47,423 nt of DNA from CAYMND01 sp964465065 (GTDB lineage Bacteria > Acidobacteriota > Aminicenantia > UBA2199). Of this stretch, positions 8,696 through 16,610 are shown piece by piece. The first letter of the stretch is position 1; each line of letters begins with the position of its first letter. The notes beneath the pieces are model-generated. The model worked only from the letters and a program-made list of their open reading frames with translations. It was not told the DNA's origin and searched no databases. Location of the stretch: NCBI GenBank assembly GCA_964465065.1, contig CAYXHZ010000022.1, positions 1 to 47,423 of the forward strand, in the 5' to 3' direction. The translations under genes were made by a program, and so were the position numbers.

Positions 8696-8971
8696 TTGAG
8701 TATCCGAAAGCGTTTGAATACCTGGTTTGGCGGAGCGAAAGCGCAGGCGGAGCCCTTGGTTTCCGCGGCGGCGACCGCCTGCCCCGACTGCCCGGTCGAC
8801 GATGAGCCGGATCCGGAAGTCATGGCGGCCATCGCCACCGTGCTGGCCATCGAGGTGAAACTGTTCCTGGCCGTCCAGGGACAGCGGTTCACGTTTCTGG
8901 ATAAAGCCCGGCAACCGGGCTGGAACGAATCGGGCCGACTGCTGGTCCGCCCCTATCAAGGAGTACGTTGA
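8696..8971 (+). CDS. Small subunit of the decarboxylase (MmdD-C-terminal/OadG-C-like)
   Basis: A 91-residue soluble protein. The centre DPEVMAAIATVLAIEVKLFL and the end PGWNESGRLLVRPYQG resemble the conserved soluble tail of delta/gamma subunits of sodium-pump decarboxylases (AAIAA helix then W-x3-GR). It therefore probably tethers the biotin carrier and carboxyltransferase to the membrane part. The N-terminus is basic with a Pro/Ala linker and CPDC. No transmembrane helix is present, unlike full OadG; the helices may be supplied by the two one-helix proteins on the other strand. I place the start at TTG 8696 because AGGAGA at 8685-8690 is five bases upstream. A GTG at 8678 overlapping the mmdA stop is the alternative. 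Confidence 0.65.
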   Translation: MSIRKRLNTWFGGAKAQAEPLVSAAATACPDCPVDDEPDPEVMAAIATVLAIEVKLFLAVQGQRFTFLDKARQPGWNESGRLLVRPYQGVR

Positions 8972-8973
8972 CA

Positions 8974-9432
8974 ATGAACGAATACATTTTGAACATCAAC
9001 AACAGGGAATACCGGGTCCAGGTCAACGAGATCGACAGCGAAAAGGCTCGCATCCAGGTCAACGGCCAGGAATTTTCGGTCGGTTTGCAGCAACTGGGCC
9101 TGGCCAAACTGGTTCCGGCCGCTTCGGGCTGTGTCCAGGCTGCGCCCGAGCCTGCTGTCGGCGCTGGCACTGCGGCTGCGGTTTCGCTGCCGGCCATTTC
9201 GCCCACTGGCGATTCCAGCCTGGTCAAGTCGCCTTTGCCCGGCCTGATCAATAGCATCAAGGTCAGCGAGGGTGATAAGGTCAGGGCCGGACAGGACATT
9301 CTGGTCATGGAGACCATGAAGATGGAAAACCAGATCCAGGCGACCATCGATGGCACGGTCAAGAAGATTTTCGTCAAAAAAGGGGACAATGTCGCCGAAA
9401 ACGATCCCCTGATCGAGATCGTCAGGGCCTGA
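8974..9432 (+). CDS. mmdC: Biotin carboxyl carrier protein of the decarboxylase
   Basis: A 152-residue carrier. An N-terminal beta region (YILNINNREYRVQVNEID) leads into an Ala/Pro-rich linker (about 50-75) and a C-terminal biotinyl domain. The biotinylation motif is METMKMEN (usual EAMKMEN), with the Lys between the two Met as the attachment site. SPLPGLINSIKVSEGDKV and KKIFVKKGDNVAENDPL are the two flanking hammerhead strands. It carries CO2 from the carboxyltransferase to the beta subunit. AAGGAG (8958-8963) serves the ATG at 8974. A TTG two codons earlier overlaps the preceding stop and could also be used. It is the last gene of the plus-strand half-operon. Confidence 0.9.
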   Translation: MNEYILNINNREYRVQVNEIDSEKARIQVNGQEFSVGLQQLGLAKLVPAASGCVQAAPEPAVGAGTAAAVSLPAISPTGDSSLVKSPLPGLINSIKVSEGDKVRAGQDILVMETMKMENQIQATIDGTVKKIFVKKGDNVAENDPLIEIVRA

Positions 9433-9502
9433 TCGGTTTGCCGGTATTGCCATACGGTTTGCCGGGAGACCGGTACAACCAGGCCCAATGATCCGTTTTC
9501 TC

Positions 9503-9531
9503 TTGACTCCATGTGTTTTGTTACATACACT
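9503..9531 (+). promoter_or_regulatory. Sigma70-type promoter for the RMD1-family gene
   Basis: TTGACT (9503-9508), a 17-base spacer, TACACT (9526-9531); predicted start about 9538. It excludes an in-frame ATG at 9511, which lies inside the promoter, and supports the ATG at 9565. Just upstream are two direct copies of CGGTTTGCCGG (9434-9444 and 9455-9465). Confidence 0.6.
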
Positions 9532-9564
9532 CTGGACTGTTGCAGCAGATTTCGGGGTACAAAC

Positions 9565-10392
9565 ATGGTACAGAATCGAACGCTTACTTTGGCGCATGAG
9601 AGGCGCGAGTACGACCTGGTGGCCGATTATTTCGAGGGCCAGATCGATCTCAAGCTGTTCCGGGTCCATTTCAAGCATTATCCGGTTCTTTCGGCCAACC
9701 CGCTGGTTCTCGAACCGCAGGTGGGTTCCTACATCTTCATCGAAAAATTCGGCGCCCTGGTTTTCTGGAACTGCACGGACGAGGTCATCAGCACCCTGAT
9801 CCAGGAGATCAAGGGGCTGGAAACCATGGGCGACCGCATCGAGGCCGTTCGGGACGGGCTCAAGGTGCACGTGGGCCAGGACCAGGAGCGGGTGGATTTT
9901 TCGGATGTCTGGGTCGGCGAACTGACCCTGGACAAGCTGAAAATCATTTCTTTGGCCTTGGCCCAGAGCGTGGCCCTGGATTACTTCGAAGGGGCGGTCA
10001 AGGGGGTCATGGCCCGTTTTTCCCCGGTGATGCGCGATCTCAGCCACCACGGCAAGCTGTTTCTGACCCGGCTCGAGACCCTGAAGATCATCGGCTTCGC
10101 CATGGAAGTCCGGGCGGCCGTTCTCGACAATCTGACTCTGTTCGACGCCCCGCCCGAGACCTGGGTGAGCGAATCGCTGGCCCATCTGGACAGTCTGCTC
10201 TTCGACCATTTCGATATCGAAGAACGTCACGGTGCCATCCAGCAGAAGCTGAACTATCTCTCCGACGCCGGCGCCCGGGTCATGGACGTGCTGACCACCC
10301 GCAAGAGTCACCAGCTGGAATGGATCGTCATCGCCCTGATCGCCGTCGAAGTCGTCTTCTTTCTGTGGAAGGAGCTTCCGGCTCTGCTCTGA
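9565..10392 (+). CDS. RMD1/YagE family (DUF155) membrane-anchored protein
   Basis: A 275-residue protein with the RMD1/DUF155 layout. There is an N-terminal alpha/beta domain (GSYIFIEKFGALVFWNCTDEVI at about 50-75), a helical middle part with LALAQSVALDYFE (about 130-145), and one C-terminal transmembrane helix (WIVIALIAVEVVFFLWKEL). Eukaryotic relatives act in mitochondrial translation and meiotic division. No bacterial function is established. The start at 9565 is fixed by the promoter at 9503-9531; only a weak G-rich ribosome site precedes it. It faces a convergent minus-strand pair. Confidence 0.8.
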   Translation: MVQNRTLTLAHERREYDLVADYFEGQIDLKLFRVHFKHYPVLSANPLVLEPQVGSYIFIEKFGALVFWNCTDEVISTLIQEIKGLETMGDRIEAVRDGLKVHVGQDQERVDFSDVWVGELTLDKLKIISLALAQSVALDYFEGAVKGVMARFSPVMRDLSHHGKLFLTRLETLKIIGFAMEVRAAVLDNLTLFDAPPETWVSESLAHLDSLLFDHFDIEERHGAIQQKLNYLSDAGARVMDVLTTRKSHQLEWIVIALIAVEVVFFLWKELPALL

Positions 10393-10431
10393 AACGGGAT
10401 GACCGATTCCGGAAAGGTCTGGGCGGACCGA

Positions 10432-10869
10432 TCACTTCGCCAGCGGCCGGTTCACCCGGCTCAGGATTTCGGCCAGAAGCTCAGCCGTGTCCGCCGTCAG
10501 TTCCCGACAGCGATGACCGTTCTGCTGCACGCCGAAGCGGTCCAGCAGATCCTGGCAGCGACTGCTGCCGTTGCGGCGGATGAACTCCTCGCGCAGGCGG
10601 GCGGCCAGTTCCTTGGCGAAGGCGTTGCTATCGTCCTGCCGGCTCCGGCCGTAGAGCAGGCCGATGGCCAGGATGGCTCCGGTCAGGGCGCCGCAGCATT
10701 CCTGATGGCTGCCGCCTACACCGCCGCACAGGCCGCTGGCCAGACGCAACGGCGGTCCGTGTTCCGGTTCGGGAAGCTGCTCCAGCACGGCCGCGAATAT
10801 CGCTTCCGCGCAGCACAGGCCGCCCGCGAACAGTTCATCGGTCCTCTGACTCAGCTTGGCCAGGTTCAT
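10432..10869 (-). CDS. C_GCAxxG_C_C family redox-type protein
   Basis: A 145-residue protein of the family named for its cysteine pattern. GLCCAEAIFAAV near residue 18 gives the first Cys cluster. GLCGGVGGSHQECCGALTG (about 46-64) matches the C...GCG and CGA repeats, and a late Cys follows (RCRELTADTAELL). Such proteins are thought to bind a metal or act in redox chemistry; no reaction is proven. It starts 26 bases after the stop of the PH-like gene, so it may be its operon partner. The ATG at 10869 lacks a good Shine-Dalgarno. Confidence 0.8.
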   Translation of the reverse strand: MNLAKLSQRTDELFAGGLCCAEAIFAAVLEQLPEPEHGPPLRLASGLCGGVGGSHQECCGALTGAILAIGLLYGRSRQDDSNAFAKELAARLREEFIRRNGSSRCQDLLDRFGVQQNGHRCRELTADTAELLAEILSRVNRPLAK

Positions 10870-10895
10870 GTCGTCACCATGTCTACAGGATCCGA

Positions 10896-11528
10896 TCAGC
10901 CTTGCAGCGGCGGCAGTTCGCGGTTGCAGTAGCGGCAGATCCTGGCGCGGGCCTTGATCAGTTCGGCGCAGAACGGACACTCGCGGGTGGGCTCGCCTTC
11001 CATTCCTTCCACCGATTTTCCACCCTCCACCCGGGCCATTTTCATGCGGTACTGGTCGCAGGCGGCGGCGATGGTGTCCTTGAGCCGGCGCGGGGCGTAG
11101 ACCATGCGGTAGACGGTGGCTCCCTGCTCGGCCGCGGTCTGAATTTCGATGTCGCCGTAGTTGAAGATGCGTCCCGGCAGCGACTGGTGATACGAGGTGT
11201 TGTTGATTTTTTCCAGCGGACTCTCCTTGGAGGAGTGGCTGAAAACGCCCTCTTCGTCGATGACCCGCAGGTCGGTCACCGCCCACAGGTTGCAGCGGCG
11301 GCCGTATTCCCGGATCAAAAACCAGACCGTGACCACCAGGGCCAGGCCGGCGCAAACCCAGCGGACAATTTGGATCACCCGGATATCGGCCTGACCCCAG
11401 GGGATGAAATAGCTGGCGGCCAGCAGGCCGAATGTCAGCAGAACCAGCAGAAACGACCAGACCATGGTCAGCCAGTGGATCCGGGTCTGGAGCAGGAGCG
11501 TTTCACCCGAACGCAGTTTGGTACGCAT
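10896..11528 (-). CDS. Membrane protein with bacterial PH-like (bPH2/YdbS-type) domain and zinc ribbon
   Basis: A 210-residue protein with two N-terminal transmembrane helices (about 17-41 and 54-71). A PH-like beta domain follows, with WAVTDLRVIDEEGVFSHSSK and the family-typical SPLEKINNTSYHQSLPGRIFNYGDIEI. A short C-terminal zinc ribbon carries CPFCAELI and CRYCNREL, two CxxC pairs about 15 residues apart. The PH-like domain probably sits at the membrane. The start at 11528 has GAGGTGA upstream. Role unknown. Confidence 0.8.
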   Translation of the reverse strand: MRTKLRSGETLLLQTRIHWLTMVWSFLLVLLTFGLLAASYFIPWGQADIRVIQIVRWVCAGLALVVTVWFLIREYGRRCNLWAVTDLRVIDEEGVFSHSSKESPLEKINNTSYHQSLPGRIFNYGDIEIQTAAEQGATVYRMVYAPRRLKDTIAAACDQYRMKMARVEGGKSVEGMEGEPTRECPFCAELIKARARICRYCNRELPPLQG

Positions 11529-11608
11529 GAATTCACCTCGCTGATGAGCTCATATTATGGCAGCTTGACATTCCAGGCACAAGAGCGGATTGACGGCGCG
11601 GCCGGGTT

Positions 11609-12544
11609 TCAACCGCGCAGCCGGACCGACCGGGGCAGCAGGCTGAATTCGGCCGGCAGGAAACCGACGGCCTCGCCGTCCATTTCCAGCGGGCAAAGCT
11701 CGCGAGAGCGGATCGACAGCTGCCGGGCAGGCAGGGTGGTCACCTTGGGGTGGCTGCCGATGCCGCCCCGGTAGAGGCGGGGCGTGTTGGCCAGTATCTC
11801 CCAGGCGCCCATCGCTTCCACCAGGACCAGGTCGAAATGACCGTCGTCGGGCCGGGCCCGGGGCGCGATGCGCATGCCGCCGCCGAAGACCGAGCCGTTG
11901 GCCACGGCGGCGATGATAAACTGTCCGTTCAGCGTTCTTTTAGGCGAGTCCAGGGTCAGGTCCAGTGTGCGGCTGCGCAGGTTTCTCAGGCAGGAAAGCA
12001 GGCCGGAATAGTAGGTGAACGCCCCGCGCCGGGCCGGGGGGATCCGATCCAGATGATGGATGACCTCGGCGCCCAGACCGACGTCGGCGATGTTGATGAA
12101 GTAGCGGCTGCGCATGCCGCCGTCGGCACCGCTGTAGCGGCACAGGCCGATGTCCAGTTCACGGGCCGGCTTGCCCTTGATCTGCTGGACCGAACGCCGG
12201 AAATCGCGGGGGATGTGCAGCGAACGGATCAGGTCCGAGCCGGTGCCGGACGGGATGATGCCCAGCGCCGCTTGGGGGTTGATGACGGTGCCGTTTTCAC
12301 TGAAGAAGCCGCCGGCGATTTCGCTCAGCGTGCCGTCGCCGCCGACGCCGACGATCAGCTCGTAGCCTTCCAGCAGCAACTCCCGGGTCAGGGAAATGGC
12401 CTGGGCGGGTTTCTCGGTGAACAGGTGGCGGAATTCGTGGAAGTGGTCGCCGATGACCCGCTGGATCAGCGGCCAGCGCCGGGCGGTTTTCCCCCGCGCC
12501 GACATGGGGTTGACGATGACGCAGACACGGTCCATGGCTGTCAT
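11609..12544 (-). CDS. Diacylglycerol kinase/LCB5-family lipid kinase (YegS-like)
   Basis: A 311-residue lipid kinase of the DAGK catalytic-domain family. Motifs: IVNPMSARGK near the N-terminus, VGVGGDGTLSEIAGGF (nucleotide loop GGDGT), GIIPSGTGSDLIRSL, DVGLGAEVI, and PLEMDGEAVG near the C-terminus (metal/lipid site). It probably phosphorylates diacylglycerol or a related lipid at the membrane. Starts possible are ATG 12544 (MTAM) or ATG 12535 (MDRV), and neither has a Shine-Dalgarno. A TGCTACAAT extended -10 overlaps the first, so if that promoter is real the second start would be nearly leaderless. The open frame extends upstream to 12748, but that part reads through an intergenic repeat and is not protein-like. 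Confidence 0.87.
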   Translation of the reverse strand: MTAMDRVCVIVNPMSARGKTARRWPLIQRVIGDHFHEFRHLFTEKPAQAISLTRELLLEGYELIVGVGGDGTLSEIAGGFFSENGTVINPQAALGIIPSGTGSDLIRSLHIPRDFRRSVQQIKGKPARELDIGLCRYSGADGGMRSRYFINIADVGLGAEVIHHLDRIPPARRGAFTYYSGLLSCLRNLRSRTLDLTLDSPKRTLNGQFIIAAVANGSVFGGGMRIAPRARPDDGHFDLVLVEAMGAWEILANTPRLYRGGIGSHPKVTTLPARQLSIRSRELCPLEMDGEAVGFLPAEFSLLPRSVRLRG

Positions 12545-12644
12545 TGTAGCACAGGTGCATCCGGAGGCGATCCGTCTCCTCTCGAGAGATCGCAGTGATT
12601 TACCGAGAAACCAGCGGATGTTCTGGAAATATTCGCCATTTGCT

Positions 12645-12750
12645 TGACCCTTCCCCCTCCCTAAAGGGTTGGGGCTTGGATGAAAAGATCCATTATTCTT
12701 ATCTCTCACTTTCGAGAAAGGGGGTAGAGCGAGACTGAATCGAGGCATTT
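12645..12750. repeat. Degenerate intergenic inverted-repeat element
   Basis: Part of a 353-base gene-free gap (12545-12897). It contains facing C-tract and G-tract blocks (CCCCCTCCCTAAAGGG about 12655-12670, then TTGGGG) and a second dyad CTTTCGAGAAAG followed by GGGGG near 12711-12727. The composition differs from the surroundings and resembles short dispersed intergenic repeats of other genomes. No second copy is visible in this window, so its nature is uncertain. The rest of the gap holds a TATAAT at 12812-12817 without a good -35, a possible promoter for the M16 pair. Confidence 0.35.
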
Positions 12751-12897
12751 TTTTCCTACGGAAGATTCGTTCTAAATCAGCAAAAAATAAACCGTTCGCG
12801 TCCAGACGGCGTATAATAGAGTCAATGTGAGCCCAGTGGGGGCGAACAACACTTGCGATTGCTTTACGACTGTTTTTCTATTTCAGGAGGTTATACG

Positions 12898-14391
12898 ATG
12901 AAACGATCGAGCCTGATCCTGGCGGCGATCCTGGTCCTGACATCCCTGTCGGCGGCCGAAGACTTCGCCAGCATCAAAAACCGGGTGAGCGAATTCACCC
13001 TGGACAACGGATTGAAGTTCATTCTCATTGAAGATCATGCCATGCCCATCGCCAGTTTTTTCACCTACGTGAACGCCGGCGGCAGCGACGAGCGCATCGG
13101 CATCTGGGGCATATCGCACATGATCGAGCACATGGCCTTCAAGGGCACCAGCGAGGTCGGCGCCACCGACATCAAGAAGGAACGGCAGCTGATGACCCAG
13201 ATGGACGCCATTTTCGCGCAGATCCAGCATGAAAAGGGTCTGCCGGTTCTCGACGAAGCCCGCATCAAGAAACTGCAGGAAGAGCTGCTGGCTCTCGAGG
13301 ATCAGGCGGTCAAGCTGGTCAAGACCAACGAATTCGACACCATCCTCAAGCGCCAGGGCGGCGTGGGCCTGAACGCCGGTACCAGCGCCGATCAGACCAT
13401 TTATTTTTTCAGCCTGCCTTCCAACCGGCTCGAACTGTGGGCTTACCTGGAATCATCGCGGTACCTGGATCCGGTTTTTCGTGAATTCTACAAGGAACGG
13501 GAGGTGGTCCGCGAGGAACGCCGGGTACGTACCGACAATTCTCCCGTCGGCCGGCTGATCGAGGAGATGCAGGCGCTGGCTTTCAATTCCCACCCCTACC
13601 ATATGAGCGTCATCGGTCCGATGAGCAATCTGGAGTCGTTCTCGCGTTCCGATGTCGAAAGCTATTTCCGCAAGAACTATCAGGCCGGCAACATGGTTAT
13701 CGGTGTGGCCGGGGACGTGACTCCGGAACAGCTGAAGAGTCTGGCCCGGAAATATTTCGCCAAAATGCCGGCCGGCAAGCGCAACCCGCGTTCGGCCACG
13801 GTCGAACCCAGGCAGCTCGGCGAGAAAACCATCACGATCTACGATGAAACCCAGCCCTGGCTGGTGCTCGGCTACCGCATCCCCGACAGCCGGCACCCCG
13901 ATTTTCTCAAGTTTTCCCTGCTCGACCAGCTGCTCACCGCCGGCCGGACTTCCCGGCTGCAGCGGCGTCTGGTCATCGACGAGAAGAAGGCCCTGGCCCT
14001 GTTCACCTTCGCCGGTTTCCCGGGCAACAAATACCCCTGCCTGTACCTGCTGCTGGCTCTGCCCAATGCCGGTTTCGGCACCGGCGAGCTGCTGAACACC
14101 ATCAACGAGGAACTGGCCCGTCTCCGCGACAATCCGGTCAGTTCCGAGGAACTGGATTCGGCCAAGAAACGGCTCAAGGTGCAGCTCATGCAGGGTATGA
14201 GCGACGACCGCGGCCTGCTCATGGCCATGCTCAACGCCGAGGTGGTCAAGGGCTCGTGGAAAAAGGCTTTCGAGGATTTCGGCCGGGTCGACACCATCAG
14301 CGCCCAGGACATTCAGCAGCTGGTCAAGACCTACCTGGTCGATGATCAGCGGGTGGTTGCCCGTATCGAGAAGAAAGGAGACAAGAAATGA
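12898..14391 (+). CDS. M16-family zinc peptidase, catalytic member, exported
   Basis: A 497-residue exported M16 (pitrilysin/MPP-like) peptidase. The signal peptide is residues 1-20. The inverted zinc motif is intact: H74-M-I-E-H78 in GISHMIEHMAFKGT. The downstream acidic helix EREVVREERRVR supplies the third ligand region. A charged insertion (about 95-150) rich in Lys/Gln lies between them. The C-terminal half carries the second M16 fold (GRTSRLQRRLVIDEKKAL). The ATG at 12898 has AGGAGG at 12885-12890. An in-frame upstream ATG/GTG stretch is less likely. The stop overlaps the next start by four bases (ATGA), so this active half and the inactive half are coupled and probably form a heterodimer in the periplasm. 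Confidence 0.9.
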   Translation: MKRSSLILAAILVLTSLSAAEDFASIKNRVSEFTLDNGLKFILIEDHAMPIASFFTYVNAGGSDERIGIWGISHMIEHMAFKGTSEVGATDIKKERQLMTQMDAIFAQIQHEKGLPVLDEARIKKLQEELLALEDQAVKLVKTNEFDTILKRQGGVGLNAGTSADQTIYFFSLPSNRLELWAYLESSRYLDPVFREFYKEREVVREERRVRTDNSPVGRLIEEMQALAFNSHPYHMSVIGPMSNLESFSRSDVESYFRKNYQAGNMVIGVAGDVTPEQLKSLARKYFAKMPAGKRNPRSATVEPRQLGEKTITIYDETQPWLVLGYRIPDSRHPDFLKFSLLDQLLTAGRTSRLQRRLVIDEKKALALFTFAGFPGNKYPCLYLLLALPNAGFGTGELLNTINEELARLRDNPVSSEELDSAKKRLKVQLMQGMSDDRGLLMAMLNAEVVKGSWKKAFEDFGRVDTISAQDIQQLVKTYLVDDQRVVARIEKKGDKK

Positions 14392-16490
14392 AACGCGCCA
14401 TAATCACAGCGTTTTTGCTCGTGGGGCTGCTGGGCTTGGTTCTGCCCGCCCAGTCGGGCATCCACAAGCTCAAATATCCCGAGCTGCGGTCCTTCACCCT
14501 GCCGCAGATGGAACGCGCCGATCTGGCCAACGGTCTGAAGCTGCGCCTGATCAAGGAAGACAAGCTGCCCATGTTCCAGGTGACGATCTGGCTCCGCGGC
14601 GGTCAGGCCTGGGATCCGCTGGATCGAATCGGTTTGATGGACACCCTGACAGCGACGATGCGCGTCGGCGGCACCGGAGCCCACAGCCCCGACGAAATCG
14701 ACCGGCTGCTGGAATCCAGCGGCATTTCGCTCAACCTGTTCAGCGCTTCCGATTCGCTGCAGGTCTCCTTGACCGCTCTGAGCGGGGATCTGGACCAGGC
14801 TGTGGCCCTGCTGGCGGAAATTCTCCGCCAACCCCGCTTCGACGCCGGAAAGCTGGATGAAGTCAAGACCCGGAGCTCCAGCGGCATCTCGCGGCGTAAC
14901 GACGAGCCGTCGCCGATCGCCCAGCGTGAATTCAACAAGCTGGTCTACGGACCGGATTTCGCCGCCGAGGCGGTGCTGGAGTACGCGCACCTGGACAAGA
15001 TCGAACGTCAGGACCTCCTGGACGCCCACCAGCGTTTCTTCGCTCCCGACAACATGCTGGTCGGCTACTCCGGTCCACAGAGCCTGGCCGAAGTCAAAAC
15101 CGTTTTCGAGAAGCACTTCGGCGATTGGCAGGCCAAGGCCTCCGTGCCGCCGTTGCCGCAGAAGATCCACAGCGCCGAGGGTGTCCGGCTGGCCTTCGCC
15201 GAGAAGTCCGACCTGACCCAGAGCTACATCCACATGGGCTATCTGGGCGATGTCTGGAAGCCGGAGGAAGCTGCCCTGCTGTCGGTCTTCAACGCCATCT
15301 TCTCGCAGGGTTTCGATTCGCGCCTGTTCACCCGGGTCCGCACCCAGGAAGGGCTGACCTACGGCGTCGGCGGCGGTATCGGCCGCAGCTACAGTTACCC
15401 CGGTGTGACCTCTTTTTCCACTTTCACCAAGAGCTCGTCCACCTTCAAGGCCATCCGGGCCATGCAGGAGGAAATGCAGCGCATCATCCGGGAACCGGTC
15501 AGCGATCGCGAACTCCGGGATGCCAAGGATTTTCTGCTCAATTCCCATGTCTTCAAATTCTCGTCCCCCACGCAGATCCTGGACCGCAAGCTGAGTCAGG
15601 AGTTCTACCAGCTGCCGGCGGAAGCCGACGACAAGTTCGTCGACCAGGTCCGGGCGGTGACGGCCGATGCGGTCCGGCAGTTCGCCGGGAAATACCTGCA
15701 CCCCGACAAGATGATCATCTTTGTCCTCGGCAAAGAGGCAGATCTGGACGATAAACTGGAAAACTGGGCCCCGGTCGGCAAGATCGATTACAGCATTCCG
15801 CCGCCGCCGCTCAAGGAAAAATTTCCGGAAATCACCCCCGACAGTCTCAAAAAAGGACAGGAGGCCTGGAAAGCGGCCAGCAATGCGGGCTACAAGAATT
15901 TTACCAAGACTCTGAAAAGCAGCCGGAGCGTCATGGACGTCACCATTTTCACCCCTCAGGGCCAGATGCAGATGAAGTTGACCGACAGTGTCCGCTATCC
16001 GGATCACAACCATCAGCAGATGGAGTTCATGGGCATGAAGATGATCAACGTGACTACCCCTCAGGGCGGCTACAGCGAGGCCATGGGGCAAAAAAAACCG
16101 GTCGGCGCCGATCAGCTGAGCGAGGCGGGTTTCGCCCGTTTCTTCGACATGCTGGCCAAGCCCGAGTCATTTCCGATCGAGTTTCTCCGCGAGGACAAGC
16201 TGGGCGATCAGCCCGTCAACGTGCTGCTGGTCCGTCAGGAAGCCCGCTGGAAGAAGTTCTTTTTGCACCAGAAAACCGGCTTGCTTTTGGCCGAGGAGAG
16301 CCTGCTGGATATCATGGGCCAGGGCAAGAAACCGGCCCGAACGGTCTACGGCGACTACAAAATGGTCAAAGGCCTGCCGTTTGCCTACTCGATCCGGGTG
16401 GAGTCGGAAGGCAAACCGTTCATGGAATCCAAAGTCAGTCTGGTCGAGGTCAATCCGGTTCTGGACGACGCCCTGTTCAAAATCGATTGA
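14388..16490 (+). CDS. M16-family non-catalytic partner with extra C-terminal domain, exported
   Basis: A 700-residue exported M16 homologue. After the signal peptide (1-23), the position of the zinc motif reads GLMDTLTATMRVGGT (82-96) instead of HxxEH, so it cannot bind catalytic zinc there. The second half keeps the substrate-binding R/Y motif (SRLFTRVRTQEGLTYGVGGG). That is the expected split for M16 pairs: one subunit cleaves, the other binds. Residues from about 490 to 700 form a further domain (VTIFTPQGQMQMKLTDSVRY... KLGDQPVNVLLVR) resembling lipoprotein-sorting-like/LolA-type beta sheets seen in other exported proteins; that reading is tentative. A strong terminator follows at 16515. 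Confidence 0.88.
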   Translation: MKRAIITAFLLVGLLGLVLPAQSGIHKLKYPELRSFTLPQMERADLANGLKLRLIKEDKLPMFQVTIWLRGGQAWDPLDRIGLMDTLTATMRVGGTGAHSPDEIDRLLESSGISLNLFSASDSLQVSLTALSGDLDQAVALLAEILRQPRFDAGKLDEVKTRSSSGISRRNDEPSPIAQREFNKLVYGPDFAAEAVLEYAHLDKIERQDLLDAHQRFFAPDNMLVGYSGPQSLAEVKTVFEKHFGDWQAKASVPPLPQKIHSAEGVRLAFAEKSDLTQSYIHMGYLGDVWKPEEAALLSVFNAIFSQGFDSRLFTRVRTQEGLTYGVGGGIGRSYSYPGVTSFSTFTKSSSTFKAIRAMQEEMQRIIREPVSDRELRDAKDFLLNSHVFKFSSPTQILDRKLSQEFYQLPAEADDKFVDQVRAVTADAVRQFAGKYLHPDKMIIFVLGKEADLDDKLENWAPVGKIDYSIPPPPLKEKFPEITPDSLKKGQEAWKAASNAGYKNFTKTLKSSRSVMDVTIFTPQGQMQMKLTDSVRYPDHNHQQMEFMGMKMINVTTPQGGYSEAMGQKKPVGADQLSEAGFARFFDMLAKPESFPIEFLREDKLGDQPVNVLLVRQEARWKKFFLHQKTGLLLAEESLLDIMGQGKKPARTVYGDYKMVKGLPFAYSIRVESEGKPFMESKVSLVEVNPVLDDALFKID

Positions 16491-16514
16491 TCCGCTTATA
16501 GCATGCAATTCCCA

Positions 16515-16543
16515 GGGCACGGCAGTTTCTGCCGTGCCCTTTT
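16515..16543 (+). terminator. Intrinsic terminator after the M16 pair
   Basis: A perfect 10-bp stem (GGGCACGGCA / TGCCGTGCCC) with a 5-base loop (GTTTC) is followed by TTTT. It lies 24 bases after the stop at 16490 and ends just before the next promoter. Confidence 0.9.
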
Positions 16544-16544
16544 C

Positions 16545-16573
16545 TTGACACGGTCGGCCGCCGCCACTACAAT
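16545..16573 (+). promoter_or_regulatory. Consensus sigma70-type promoter for the NifX-like gene
   Basis: TTGACA at 16545-16550, exactly 17 bases, then TACAAT at 16568-16573. Predicted start is about 16580, giving a 30-base leader containing AAGGAG. The best promoter match in the window. Confidence 0.8.
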
Positions 16574-16610
16574 GTTCCGTCAAATCCAAGGAAACCAAGG
16601 AGAATCCAAC

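Noticed and set aside
8956..10311. Minus-strand frame opposite mmdC and the RMD1-family gene
   Set aside because: Spans two real plus-strand genes and a promoter; no ribosome site and no recognisable protein.
10870..11355. Upstream extension of the C_GCAxxG_C_C gene to 307 codons
   Set aside because: The extension is out of frame with, and overlaps, the PH-like gene. The protein-like part begins at the ATG 10869.
12545..12748. N-terminal extension of the lipid kinase frame
   Set aside because: Reads through an intergenic repeat; conserved kinase sequence begins at MDRVCVIVNP.
14630..14680. Missing HxxEH in the second M16 protein as a sequencing error
   Set aside because: The reading frame is continuous and several adjacent residues differ. 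Active/inactive M16 pairs are a known arrangement.
14346..16091. Long open frame (581 codons) on the minus strand across the second M16 gene
   Set aside because: It lies wholly antisense to a gene with clear signal peptide, motifs and ribosome site. Its translation is Gly/Val/His/Asp-rich and matches no family; it is an artefact of high-GC codon use.
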